In this document: one piece after another, positions 41,656 through 49,876 of the stretch
Layout: each line of letters begins with the position of its first letter
Position numbering within the stretch: position 1 is the stretch's first letter
From: Streptomyces sp. NBC_00490
GTDB lineage: Bacteria > Actinomycetota > Actinomycetes > Streptomycetales > Streptomycetaceae
Direction of reading: 5' to 3'
DNA length: 64,000 nt
Assembly: GCF_036013645.1 (NCBI RefSeq)
Contig: NZ_CP107869.1
Span: forward strand, 4,464,001-4,528,000
Translations under genes and position numbers: made by a program
The notes under the pieces: generated by a model
Databases searched by the model: none
Seen by the model: the letters and a program-made list of their open reading frames with translations, nothing else
Told to the model about the DNA's origin: nothing

Positions 41656-41685
41656 ATTACAAGTGTGCTGCTCCGGGCGAGTCAA
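41656..41685 (-). promoter_or_regulatory. Candidate whiB promoter
   Basis: On the minus strand TTGACT (41685-41680), an 18-bp spacer and TGTAAT (41661-41656) form a good vegetative-type promoter 74 bp upstream of the whiB start. A GACAC motif, the core recognised by WhiA, lies just downstream at about 41644-41648, but a pentamer is weak evidence. Confidence 0.5.
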
Positions 41686-41896
41686 GCCGAGATCTGCTAT
41701 TGGGCCCCTTATTCACTCTGCGGAACCAAGGCCTAGCAGAAAGTGTTCAAATCGCCATAAACCTTGACAAGCAGATAGGGCCCGGGGGAACTTCCGACCC
41801 GCGCAGGACCTGTACGGAGAAGGACGCCCAGAACTTCGATCCCGTTCCGCGCGCCCGGTTGTGCGCCATGTGTCCCGGTAGACCTCTGAACAAACC

Positions 41897-41929
41897 TTTC
41901 ACCTCACAGATGGACCGGATGAGGTGAAA
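41897..41929. repeat. Perfect 10-bp inverted repeat, probable operator
   Basis: TTTCACCTCA and TGAGGTGAAA are separated by 13 bp. The right arm ends 24 bp upstream of the -35 of the leader ORF promoter. It could bind a dimeric regulator. A terminator is unlikely because no gene reads into it. Confidence 0.6.
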
Positions 41930-41953
41930 CATGTCCCACATGTCGGTGTCGAG

Positions 41954-41983
41954 TTGACAGTGCCGGGTGTGAGCCGCTGTCCT
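41954..41983 (+). promoter_or_regulatory. Candidate promoter of the cysteine dioxygenase transcript
   Basis: TTGACA (41954-41959), an 18-bp spacer and TGTCCT (41978-41983). The -35 is consensus, the -10 is weak. Initiation about 7 bp downstream would begin at or next to the ATG at 41991, giving a leaderless first ORF. Confidence 0.5.
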
Positions 41984-41990
41984 TGTGGGC

Positions 41991-42083
41991 ATGCTCGCGA
42001 ACTCGGCACTCACCACGACCCGCACCGCCGGGTCCCACGGTGCTGCCCGCGCGCGCTGTAGCTGTTGCTGTCCCAGCTGTTGA
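41991..42083 (+). CDS. Cysteine-rich leader peptide upstream of cysteine dioxygenase
   Basis: A 30-codon ORF beginning MLANSALTTTR and ending CSCCCPSC before TGA. Five of its last eight codons are Cys (TGT or TGC), an extreme bias in a high-GC genome where Cys is rare. There is no Shine-Dalgarno sequence; the promoter placement suggests leaderless translation. A terminator-like hairpin follows 20 nt after the stop, and the next gene degrades cysteine. Polycysteine leaderless ORFs acting as cysteine-responsive attenuators are known in mycobacteria. Being coding is inferred from this context; expression is unproven. Confidence 0.6.
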   Translation: MLANSALTTTRTAGSHGAARARCSCCCPSC

Positions 42084-42103
42084 GCGACACCCGCTCCGGC
42101 TGA

Positions 42104-42128
42104 AGCCGAGTCGCCCTGCGACTCGGCT
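42104..42128 (+). terminator. Attenuator-like hairpin between leader ORF and cysteine dioxygenase
   Basis: AGCCGAGTCG pairs perfectly with CGACTCGGCT around CCCTG (one more C-G pair possible), followed by CTTCTGTTC. It lies 48 nt before the dioxygenase start and 21 nt after the leader stop. An alternative stem AGCTG/CAGCT (42060-42078) lies within the Cys codons. It could be an intrinsic terminator whose formation depends on leader translation. Confidence 0.6.
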
Positions 42129-42175
42129 CTTCTGTTCCCCTCTGACCTTCTTTCACTGAGGAACCAGCGCATCCC

Positions 42176-42688
42176 ATGAACAGCGACAACGACCTCCAGA
42201 TCGCCGGCGACATCCTCGAGGTACCGCACCTGCTCCAGGCCCCGCGCGAGCACCCGGCCACCGTCGCCGAGTTCGTCGGCCTGGCCCGCTCCATCGCCGC
42301 CGACCGCTCCCAGTGGGAGCACCTGGTGCAATACGACGCCACGTCGCGCTGGTACCACCGGCTGCGCACCGGGCCGGGGTACGAGGTGTGGCTGCTTTCC
42401 TGGGTGCCCGGTCAGGGCAGCGGTCTGCACGACCACGGCCGGTCCTCCGGGGTGCTGACCGTCCTGGACGGCGAACTGACCGAGCGGACGGAGCGCGGCA
42501 CGCGCGCGCTGGGGACGGGCTCGCAGCGGGTGTTCGCGCCGGGTTATGTGCACGAGGTCGTCAACGACGCCCTGGAGCCGGCGGTCACCCTGCACGTCTA
42601 CTACCCGGGCCTGACGGAGATGCCGATGTACACCGCGTGCACCGCGGCCCCCGCGACGTACGACGAGGTGGACGTCGTCACCGCCTGA
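42176..42688 (+). CDS. Cysteine dioxygenase (cupin)
   Basis: 170 residues from MNSDNDLQIAGDILEV; GAGGA lies somewhat far (about 13 nt) upstream. The cupin motifs carry the iron ligands: two His in GSGLHDHGRSSGVLTVLDGE and one in PGYVHEVVNDA. The type I cysteine dioxygenase family oxidises cysteine to cysteine sulfinate with O2. The preceding Cys-rich leader ORF supports cysteine as substrate and signal. A related 3-mercaptopropionate dioxygenase activity cannot be excluded. Confidence 0.9.
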   Translation: MNSDNDLQIAGDILEVPHLLQAPREHPATVAEFVGLARSIAADRSQWEHLVQYDATSRWYHRLRTGPGYEVWLLSWVPGQGSGLHDHGRSSGVLTVLDGELTERTERGTRALGTGSQRVFAPGYVHEVVNDALEPAVTLHVYYPGLTEMPMYTACTAAPATYDEVDVVTA

Positions 42689-42722
42689 CGCGTTGTCGTA
42701 CCGGCCTGCAAGACTTGCCCCC

Positions 42723-43682
42723 ATGCGCATTGTGGTTCTGGCAGGCGGCATCGGTGGTGCCCGGTTCCTGCGCGGTCTGAAGCAGGCCGCGCCGGACGCG
42801 GACATCACGGTCATCGGCAACACCGGGGACGACATCCACCTCTTCGGGCTGAAGGTCTGCCCGGACCTCGACACGGTGATGTACACGCTCGGCGGCGGCA
42901 TCAACGAGGAGCAGGGCTGGGGCCGGGCCGACGAGACCTTCCATCTCAAGGAGGAGCTCGCGGCGTACGGCGTGGGGCCGGAGTGGTTCGGACTGGGCGA
43001 CCGGGACTTCGCCACGCACATCGTGCGGACGCAGATGATCGGCGCCGGGTTTCCGCTCAGCGCGGTCACCGAGGCGCTCTGCGACCGCTGGCAGCCGGGC
43101 GTGCGGCTGATCCCGATGTCCGACGACCGGGTGGAGACGCACGTGGCCGTCGAGGTGGACGGCGAGCGCAAGGCGATCCACTTCCAGGAGTACTGGGTGC
43201 GGCTGCGGGCCTCGGTCCCGGCGGAGGCGATCGTGCCGGTGGGCGCGGAGCAGGCCAAGCCCGCGCCGGGCGTCCTGGAGTCCATCGCCGAGGCGGACGT
43301 CATCCTCTTCCCGCCGTCCAACCCCGTCGTCTCGGTCGGCACGATCCTCGCGGTGCCCGGCATCCGCGAGGCGATCGCCGAGGCCGGGGTGCCGGTGGTC
43401 GGTCTCTCCCCCATCGTCGGGGACGCGCCCGTGCGCGGGATGGCCGACAAGGTGCTCGCCGCGGTGGGCGTGGAGTCGACGGCCGCGGCGGTGGCCGAGC
43501 ACTACGGCTCGGGGCTGCTGGACGGCTGGCTCGTCGACACCGTGGACGCGGGCTCGGTGGACCGGATCGAGACGGCGGGCATCCGCTGCCGGGCCGTACC
43601 GCTGATGATGACGGACCTCGACGCGACCGCCGAGATGGCCCGCGAGGCACTCGCGCTGGCAGAGGAAGTACGCGCGTCATGA
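42723..43682 (+). CDS. cofD: 2-phospho-L-lactate transferase (F420 biosynthesis)
   Basis: 319 residues from [19 protein letters not shown]. CofD/FbiA landmarks are [20 protein letters not shown], the [15 protein letters not shown] region, [12 protein letters not shown] and [13 protein letters not shown]. It joins the phosphoenolpyruvate- or lactate-derived moiety to Fo to form dehydro-F420-0 or F420-0. The stop overlaps the start of fbiB (ATGA), so the pair is translationally coupled. Known as fbiA in actinobacteria. Confidence 0.96.
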   Translation: MRIVVLAGGIGGARFLRGLKQAAPDADITVIGNTGDDIHLFGLKVCPDLDTVMYTLGGGINEEQGWGRADETFHLKEELAAYGVGPEWFGLGDRDFATHIVRTQMIGAGFPLSAVTEALCDRWQPGVRLIPMSDDRVETHVAVEVDGERKAIHFQEYWVRLRASVPAEAIVPVGAEQAKPAPGVLESIAEADVILFPPSNPVVSVGTILAVPGIREAIAEAGVPVVGLSPIVGDAPVRGMADKVLAAVGVESTAAAVAEHYGSGLLDGWLVDTVDAGSVDRIETAGIRCRAVPLMMTDLDATAEMAREALALAEEVRAS

Positions 43683-44980
43683 CCACGGACGGTTTCCGCG
43701 CCTGGGCCGTGCCCGGCCTTCCCGAGATAGCGCCCGGCGACGACCTCGCCAAGCTCATCGCCGCCGCCGAGCCCGGGCTCGCCGACGGTGACGTCCTCCT
43801 CGTCACCTCCAAGATCGTCTCCAAGGCGGAGGGCCGGGTCGTCGAGGCGGCCGACCGGGAGGCGGCGATCGACGCCGAGACGGTCCGCGTGGTGGCCAGA
43901 CGCGGCGCCCTGAGGATCGTCGAGAACCGGCAGGGCCTGATCATGGCGGCGGCCGGGGTCGACGCCTCCAACACCCCCGCCGGCACGGTCCTCCTGCTGC
44001 CCGAGGACCCGGACGCTTCCGCCCGCGCGATCCGCGAAGGACTGCGCGACCTGCTCGGCGTCGACGTCGGGGTCCTCGTCACCGACACCTTCGGGCGGCC
44101 GTGGCGCGCCGGGCTCACGGATGTGGCGATCGGCGCGGCGGGTGTGCGGGTGCTCGACGACCTGCGGGGCGGCACGGACGCGCACGGCAATCCGCTCAGC
44201 GCGACCGTCGTCGCCACGGCCGACGAACTCGCCGCCGCCGGCGACCTGGTGAAGGGCAAGGCCGCCGGGCTGCCCGTCGCGGTCGTGCGGGGGCTCGCGC
44301 ATGTGGTGGCCGAGGAGCACGGGGAGGGGGCGGGTGCCATGGTGCGCGACGCGCGCGACGACATGTTCCGGCTGGGCACCTCCGAGGCGATCCGGCAGGC
44401 GGTGACCCAGCGCCGTACGGTGCGGGCCTTCACCGACGAGCCGGTCGACCCCGGCGCGGTGCGCCGCGCGGTCGCCGCGGCCGTGACGGCTCCGGCGCCG
44501 CACCACACGACGCCGTGGCGTTTCGTGCTGCTGGAGTCCGCGGAGTCACGGACCCGGCTGCTGGACGCGATGCGGGACGCCTGGATCGGTGACCTGCGGC
44601 GGGACGGCAAGAGCGAGGAGTCGATCGCCAAGCGGGTGAAGCGCGGGGATGTGCTGCGCAACGCGCCGTACCTGGTGGTGCCGTGTCTCGTGATGGACGG
44701 CTCGCACGACTACGGCGATCCGCGGCGGGACGGCGCCGAGCGGGAGATGTTCGTCGTCGCGACCGGGGCCGGGGTGCAGAACTTCCTCGTCGCACTGGCC
44801 GGCGAGCGGCTGGGGTCGGCGTGGGTGTCCTCGACGATGTTCTGCCGGGACGTGGTGCGCGAGGTGCTCGGGCTGCCCGGCGACTGGGATCCGATGGGGG
44901 CGGTCGCGGTCGGGCATCCGGCGCGGGAGCCGGGGCCGCGTCCGGACCGGGACGCGGGGATGTTCATCGAGGTGCGGTGA
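43679..44980 (+). CDS. fbiB: F420-0:gamma-glutamyl ligase fused to a nitroreductase domain
   Basis: 433 residues from [16 protein letters not shown]. The N-terminal CofE domain (about 8-240) has [32 protein letters not shown] and [19 protein letters not shown]. The C-terminal FMN nitroreductase-like domain (about 250-430) has [12 protein letters not shown] and the HHTTPWRF region. FbiB adds poly-gamma-glutamate to F420 and its C-terminal domain reduces dehydro-F420. It overlaps fbiA by 4 nt. Confidence 0.96.
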   Translation: MTTDGFRAWAVPGLPEIAPGDDLAKLIAAAEPGLADGDVLLVTSKIVSKAEGRVVEAADREAAIDAETVRVVARRGALRIVENRQGLIMAAAGVDASNTPAGTVLLLPEDPDASARAIREGLRDLLGVDVGVLVTDTFGRPWRAGLTDVAIGAAGVRVLDDLRGGTDAHGNPLSATVVATADELAAAGDLVKGKAAGLPVAVVRGLAHVVAEEHGEGAGAMVRDARDDMFRLGTSEAIRQAVTQRRTVRAFTDEPVDPGAVRRAVAAAVTAPAPHHTTPWRFVLLESAESRTRLLDAMRDAWIGDLRRDGKSEESIAKRVKRGDVLRNAPYLVVPCLVMDGSHDYGDPRRDGAEREMFVVATGAGVQNFLVALAGERLGSAWVSSTMFCRDVVREVLGLPGDWDPMGAVAVGHPAREPGPRPDRDAGMFIEVR

Positions 44981-45061
44981 GGGCGGCACCGTACCTCTAG
45001 GCTCGAGGGGACCCTCGTAGGACTCTCGCGGGCCCTCTCCCTCTCTCCCGGGACTTCATTC

Positions 45062-46066
45062 GTGGCTGGACGGTTCACTCCGCGGCCCACGCGTACGACC
45101 GTGCGCGGCGGGCATGTCGCCGTGCCCGGGGGCGTGCCGCGGCAGGTGGCGGCGCCGGGGCGGGTGCGGACGTGGGTGCCCGAGGGGCCGCTGGATCTGG
45201 GGCTTGTGCTCGGGCCGTTGCGGCGGGGGCCCGCCGATCCGACGTTCCGGGCGCTGCCGGACGGGTCGGTGTGGCGGGCCAGTCTCACGCCTGCCGGGCC
45301 GGGGACGCTGCGGGTCACCGCGGCCGGTGGCCAGGTGCGCGGGGAGGCGTGGGGGCCGGGCGCGGAGTGGCTGCTCGACGGGTTGCCGTCGTTGCTCGGG
45401 GCGGCCGACGACCCGTCCGCGTTCGCGCCCCGGCACCGGTTGCTGGCCTCGGCGCAGCATCGGCGGCCGGGGCTGCGGCTGACGCGGACGGGGCTGGTGC
45501 TGGAGTCGCTGATCCCGTCGATCCTCGAGCAGAAGGTGACGACCGACGAGGCGTACCGGGCGTGGCGGTCGCTGGTCCGCAAGTACGGCGAGCCGGCGCC
45601 GGGGCCCGCGGCCGGTGGACGGCTGTTCGTGATGCCCGCTCCCCGGACGTGGGCGTTGATCCCGTCCTGGGAGTGGCATCGGGCCGGGGTCGACAACAAG
45701 CGGGCGTCGACGATTCTGCGGGCGGTCCGGGTCGCCGCCCGGCTGGAGCAGGCGATGGCGATGGAGCCGGCCGAGGCGCAGGCCAGGCTGGAGGTCGTGC
45801 CGGGAATCGGGCCGTGGACATCCGCGGAGGTCGTGCAGCGCAGCCATGGGGCGGCGGACGCGGTGACCGTGGGGGATCTGCATCTGCCGGGGATCGTCGG
45901 GTGGGCGCTGGCCGGGGACCGGGACGCGGACGACTCCATGATGCTGTCGCTGCTGGAACCGTATGCCGGGCAGCGGCATCGGGCGGCGCGGTTGATCCTG
46001 TTGAGCGGGCGGACGCCGGCGCGGCGGGCTCCGCGGATGCCGCGGGGGGACATCGGGCGACTGTGA
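45062..46066 (+). CDS. AlkA-type DNA-3-methyladenine glycosylase (HhH-GPD)
   Basis: 334 residues from a GTG (MAGRFTPRPTRTT). The HhH-GPD domain (about 150-310) has SLIPSILEQKVTTDEAYRAW, the helix-hairpin-helix LEVVPGIGPWTSAEV and the likely catalytic Asp in DAVTVGDLHLPGI. The N-terminal part is divergent. Such enzymes excise alkylated bases. It follows fbiB by 81 bp and may or may not be cotranscribed. Confidence 0.9.
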   Translation: MAGRFTPRPTRTTVRGGHVAVPGGVPRQVAAPGRVRTWVPEGPLDLGLVLGPLRRGPADPTFRALPDGSVWRASLTPAGPGTLRVTAAGGQVRGEAWGPGAEWLLDGLPSLLGAADDPSAFAPRHRLLASAQHRRPGLRLTRTGLVLESLIPSILEQKVTTDEAYRAWRSLVRKYGEPAPGPAAGGRLFVMPAPRTWALIPSWEWHRAGVDNKRASTILRAVRVAARLEQAMAMEPAEAQARLEVVPGIGPWTSAEVVQRSHGAADAVTVGDLHLPGIVGWALAGDRDADDSMMLSLLEPYAGQRHRAARLILLSGRTPARRAPRMPRGDIGRL

Positions 46067-46093
46067 CCGGGGGCGGCCGGCCCCGGGCGTTTT

Positions 46094-46205
46094 TCGCCCC
46101 CGCCGCCCCTACCCGTCCCATCCTCCAGGGGCGCCGCCCCTTCGACCCCGATCCCTGGGGGCTCGGCCCCCAGACCCCCGACGGCCCCGAAAGGGCCTCG
46201 TCCGC
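46094..46205. repeat. Dispersed intergenic repeat, copy B
   Basis: Homologous to 31481-31591, with the same block order. Its hairpin (46155-46173, CTGGGGGC, TCG, GCCCCCAG) differs from copy A by an A-T to T-A swap that keeps pairing. It lies between the convergent 3' ends of the AlkA-type gene and manC, where it may act as a terminator. Confidence 0.8.
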
Positions 46206-46245
46206 AAACTCCCCCAGAGGGGGCACCCCCGGGACGGGCTGTCCT

Positions 46246-47328
46246 CTACTGGTCCGAGGAGAAGCGCACCGCGCCTGCCGGGATGCGTGCGTCGCACCAC
46301 ACCCGGGCGCCCTCGCGCAGTTCGTTGTCGGCGCCGATCACCGCGCCGTCGCCGATGACCGTGCCGGTGAGGACCGAGCGCTCGCCCACGCGGGCCCGGG
46401 TCCCGATCAGGGAGTCGGTGATGACGGCGCCGGGTTCGATGACCGCGCCGGGGAGGATCGTGCTGCCGAAGACGCGGGCGCCCTCGGCCACGAAGGCGCC
46501 CTCGCCGACCACGGTGCCGCCCGTCAGTTTGGCGTCGGCGGCCACCCGTGCCGTGGGCAGGACGAGACGGTCGCCGCAGCGGCCGGGGACCGCCGGGGAG
46601 GGGGCGCGGCCGAGGACGAGGTCCGCCGAGCCTCGTACGAAGGCGGCGGGGGTGCCGAGGTCCAGCCAGTACGTCGAGTCGACCATGCCCTGGAGGTGGG
46701 CTCCGGCCGCGAGGAGGCCGGGGAACGTCTCGCGTTCCACCGAGACCGGGCGGCCTGCCGGGATCGTGTCGATCAGGGAGCGGCGGAAGACGTAGGCGCC
46801 CGCGTTGATCTGGTCGGTGACGATCTCCTCGGGGGTCTGCGGCTTCTCCAGGAAGGCCAGTACCCGGCCCGACGGGTCGGTGGGGACCAGGCCGTACGCC
46901 CGGGGGTCCGTCACCTTCGTCAGATGGAGGGAGACGTCCGCGTTCGTCGACTCGTGGGTGGCGACCAGCGCCCTGATGTCCAGGCCCGTCAGGATGTCGC
47001 CGTTGAAGATCAGGACCGGGTCGTCCGGTGCGGAGTGCAGCCGGGACGCCACGTTGCGGATCGCGCCGCCCGTGCCCAGCGGCTCGTCCTCCGTCACGTA
47101 CTCGATGTGGAGGCCGAGTGCCGAGCCGTCGCCGAAGTACGGCTCGAAGACCTCCGCCAGATAGGACGTGGCGAGGACGATGTGGTCCACGCCCGCCGCT
47201 CTGGCTCTCGCCAGCTGGTGTGTGAGGAAGGGGACCCCGGCCGCGCGCACCATGGGCTTCGGCGTGTGCACGGTGAGCGGGCGCAGCCTCGTGCCCTTGC
47301 CGCCGACCAGGAGGATCGCTTCTGTCAC
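46246..47328 (-). CDS. manC: Mannose-1-phosphate guanylyltransferase / NDP-sugar pyrophosphorylase
   Basis: 360 residues. The nucleotidyltransferase domain (about 1-235) has the activator loop LVGGKGTRLRPLT followed by HTPKPMV, DEPLGTGGAIRN and FNGDIL. A C-terminal left-handed beta-helix (about 255-355) has the hexapeptide pattern GTVVGEGAFVAEGARVFGST. It fits the GDP-mannose pyrophosphorylase that completes the ManA-ManB pathway; related glucose-1-phosphate nucleotidyltransferases cannot be excluded from sequence alone. Mycobacterial synteny supports ManC. Confidence 0.9.
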   Translation of the reverse strand: MTEAILLVGGKGTRLRPLTVHTPKPMVRAAGVPFLTHQLARARAAGVDHIVLATSYLAEVFEPYFGDGSALGLHIEYVTEDEPLGTGGAIRNVASRLHSAPDDPVLIFNGDILTGLDIRALVATHESTNADVSLHLTKVTDPRAYGLVPTDPSGRVLAFLEKPQTPEEIVTDQINAGAYVFRRSLIDTIPAGRPVSVERETFPGLLAAGAHLQGMVDSTYWLDLGTPAAFVRGSADLVLGRAPSPAVPGRCGDRLVLPTARVAADAKLTGGTVVGEGAFVAEGARVFGSTILPGAVIEPGAVITDSLIGTRARVGERSVLTGTVIGDGAVIGADNELREGARVWCDARIPAGAVRFSSDQ

Positions 47329-47482
47329 CTGTAGTCTCCGCTTCCTGCCGGTGACCGGCCGAACTGTCTTTCGACCGGTCAGTGTATGCAGACCGTTGTG
47401 CGGCGCTTTCGGCGGCAGCGCGGTACTCCGCCCCAGGCCCCCGACGGCGGTGGAGATGGCTGAACGCGGTCCCCCGGTTCCC

Positions 47483-48838
47483 CTAACGCCCCTGGTAGTC
47501 GGCCGCGCTCGAACGGGCCGAGCCGAGCTTGCGGTAGAGCTCCTTGCCGGGGCAGGCGGTGGAGAAGCCGTCCCGGTGACCGGAGATCACGTTCAGGCGT
47601 ACCTTCTTGCCTTTTCGGTAGAGATTGCCACCACCGGACTTCAGGTATGTCTTGCCGCTCGGATTGGCGCCGTAGAGACCGAGCTTCCACGCCGTCAGCC
47701 GGGCGATCCCCCGCACGGCGGCGGCTTTGGGACGGGAGGAGCCGAAGCTGCCGAGAACGGCGATCCCCATGCTGTTGGTGTTGAAACCGAGCGTGTGGGC
47801 GCCCAGGACCGGCTTCGCCACGCCGCCGGCACGACCCTCGTAGATCTTTCCGCACTTGTCGACGAGGAAGTTGTAGCCGATGTCACGCCATCCCATGCTC
47901 TGGACGTGGTAGCGGTAGATACCGCGAATGACGGAGGGCGCCTGCGAACACTTGTAGGTGTTGCCGGTGGCGGTGTGGTGGACGAAGGCCGCCTTGACCT
48001 TCTTCGTGTAGACGAAGGTCTTCTCGCGCAGGCCCTCGTTCGCGCCCCAGCCGCGCCGGGTGACGATACGCGGGCGCGGGCCGATGTACGGCTTGACCCG
48101 CTGCTGCTCCGTCAGTTCGCCGGCCCGCAGGGTGAGCAGTTCCCGTTCGGTCCGCGCACGGTCGAGGGCGGGGATCTCCAGGGCGCCGAGGGGGGCGAGG
48201 TCGGCGTTGGCGGCTGAGGCGGTGACGGGCCCGGTGCCGAGCGAGCCGGCGCGCGCTCCGCTCACCGGCGGGCCCTCGGGAGCCGAGGCCTCCCCGGGGT
48301 CCACGAGTTCCAGACGCAGACCCGGCGGCAGGACGCCCGGCGAGGCGGCACGCTCGTCGCCGCCCGCACGCACGCGTACCTCGACGCCGTCCGAGTCCCC
48401 CACCCACAGCGGTGCCGTCCCCCCGCGCACCCGGCCCGAGGTGCGCTCGGCCGTGCCGGGGTCGGCGCCGTCGTCGGCGTAGTGCGTCTCCACGTCCTGC
48501 CAGTCGGACCAGGTGCCGGACGTGACGGCACGCGTGCGTACCTGGACGCTGCCGTCCAGGGCGGTGTCCGGGTCGTCCCAGACGACGCCGACCATCGAGA
48601 AGCGGCGCACATCGCGGGCCGGCAGGCCCTGTTCGGCGGCGGGGCCGAGGGCTCGGTCGCGGCCCAGGGGGGCGAGGGGCAGGGACTGGGTGCTGCCGGG
48701 GACGAACACTTCCGCGTTCGGCGCCGGGCGCGCGACGGTCGCGGCGGCGGGTGGGCCCGGCGGAAGAGCCAGAGCGGCCGCGCAGGTGACACCGATCGAG
48801 GAAGCAAGGAATCCACGCATGCCAACGATCGTGGACAC
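47483..48838 (-). CDS. Secreted PGRP-type N-acetylmuramoyl-L-alanine amidase
   Basis: 451 residues from MSTIVGMRGFLASS (GTG); an ATG six codons later is an alternative. A signal peptide covers about 7-33. A beta-rich N-terminal part (about 75-180, VVWDDPDTALDGSVQVRTRA) precedes the PGRP/amidase_2 domain (about 255-430). Zn ligands are His in AAFVHHTAT, His in ISGHRDG and Cys in STACPGK, with Tyr in IGYNFLVDKCGKIYEGR. It cleaves the amide bond between muramic acid and the stem peptide. It lies beside manC and the LCP region. Confidence 0.92.
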   Translation of the reverse strand: MSTIVGMRGFLASSIGVTCAAALALPPGPPAAATVARPAPNAEVFVPGSTQSLPLAPLGRDRALGPAAEQGLPARDVRRFSMVGVVWDDPDTALDGSVQVRTRAVTSGTWSDWQDVETHYADDGADPGTAERTSGRVRGGTAPLWVGDSDGVEVRVRAGGDERAASPGVLPPGLRLELVDPGEASAPEGPPVSGARAGSLGTGPVTASAANADLAPLGALEIPALDRARTERELLTLRAGELTEQQRVKPYIGPRPRIVTRRGWGANEGLREKTFVYTKKVKAAFVHHTATGNTYKCSQAPSVIRGIYRYHVQSMGWRDIGYNFLVDKCGKIYEGRAGGVAKPVLGAHTLGFNTNSMGIAVLGSFGSSRPKAAAVRGIARLTAWKLGLYGANPSGKTYLKSGGGNLYRKGKKVRLNVISGHRDGFSTACPGKELYRKLGSARSSAADYQGR

Positions 48839-48948
48839 AGCCTGACATTTCCGCCATTCAGGAATTGACGGACCGTCGGGTCCCGTTCCCCCGAACCGGC
48901 GACCCCGCCCCTCGTTGCGCGGCGTCGCCCCCGCGTACGCTTGCGCGG

Positions 48949-49704
48949 GTGACCACCACCGACCGCACCCCTGCCGACCTGCTGCGTTCCGCGCTCGCCG
49001 CGGACGCCGGACGCCCCCTGGTGACCTTCTACGACGACGCCACCGGCGAGCGCGTCGAACTGTCCGTGGCCACCTTCGCCAATTGGGTGGCCAAGACCGC
49101 CAATCTGCTCCAGGGCGAGCTGTCCGCTGAACCCGGCGACCGGGTCGCGCTGCTGCTGCCCGCGCACTGGCAGACGGCGGTGTGGCTGCTGGCCTGCTCG
49201 TCGGTGGGCGTGGTCGCGGACGTGGGCGGCGACCCCAAGGCCGCCGACATCGTGGTGAGCGGCCCGGACACGCTGGACGCCGCCCGGGCCTGCTCCGGCT
49301 CGCGCATCGCGCTCGCGCTGCGCCCGCTGGGCGGCCGGTTCCCCCAGACGCCGGACGGCTTCGCCGACTACGCCGTCGAGGTGCCGGGACAGGGCGACCG
49401 CTTCGCGCCGTTCACGCCGGTCGACCCCGAGGAGCCGGCGCTCGTCGTGGCCGGACGGGAGTTCAGCGGCGCCGAGGTCGTCGAGCGGGCGGCCGCGGAA
49501 GCCCCCGGCCTGGGGCTGACGGGACCGAGGGCGCGGCTGCTCTCGGGGAGGCCGTACGACACCTGGGAGGGGCTCAGCGCCGGGCTCTACTCCCCGCTGG
49601 CCACCGGCGGGTCGGTGGTGCTGTGCCGGCATCTGGAGCGGCTGGGTGAGGAGTCGCTGGCCCAGCGGATCGAGAGCGAGCGGGTGACGGCGACCGCGCG
49701 CTGA
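48949..49704 (+). CDS. TIGR03089 family protein (truncated AMP-ligase-like)
   Basis: 251 residues from the GTG giving VTTTDRTPADLLRSAL. It resembles the N-terminal half of acyl-CoA synthetase/AMP-binding enzymes (PLVTFYDDATGERVELSVAT, NWVAKTANLL, GDRVALLLPAHWQTAVWLLA) but lacks the P-loop and the C-terminal domain. The actinobacterial family is conserved beside LCP genes, including in mycobacteria. Function unknown. It is upstream of the first LCP gene by 172 bp. Confidence 0.87.
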   Translation: MTTTDRTPADLLRSALAADAGRPLVTFYDDATGERVELSVATFANWVAKTANLLQGELSAEPGDRVALLLPAHWQTAVWLLACSSVGVVADVGGDPKAADIVVSGPDTLDAARACSGSRIALALRPLGGRFPQTPDGFADYAVEVPGQGDRFAPFTPVDPEEPALVVAGREFSGAEVVERAAAEAPGLGLTGPRARLLSGRPYDTWEGLSAGLYSPLATGGSVVLCRHLERLGEESLAQRIESERVTATAR

Positions 49705-49876
49705 GCGGGGCGGTCGTTCGTCCGCGGGCCCATCGTGGCCGGTCGCGCAGGTGTCCGCGCCGCCCGCTCGAAAGTGCCCGCACTCCCCCGTCCGGCCCAC
49801 CACCGTCCGCCCCAGCCCTCCCATCCACGCCATGGTCGTAGGAGCAGCCGCAGTCGACGCTCGTACGCCATGAGGG

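Larger units (their letters stand above)
41583..41990. other. Regulatory region between whiB and the cysteine dioxygenase leader
   Basis: This 408-bp gene-free divergent region holds the candidate whiB promoter, a second lower-GC stretch near 41700-41780, an inverted repeat at 41897-41929, and a -35-like element for the leader ORF at 41954. No other ORF with a ribosome-binding site was found. Confidence 0.6.

Noticed and set aside
41640..41665. BldD-type operator near whiB
   Set aside because: TTTCACTCGTGTCG looks similar to the BldD palindrome but lacks one spacer base; not enough to call.
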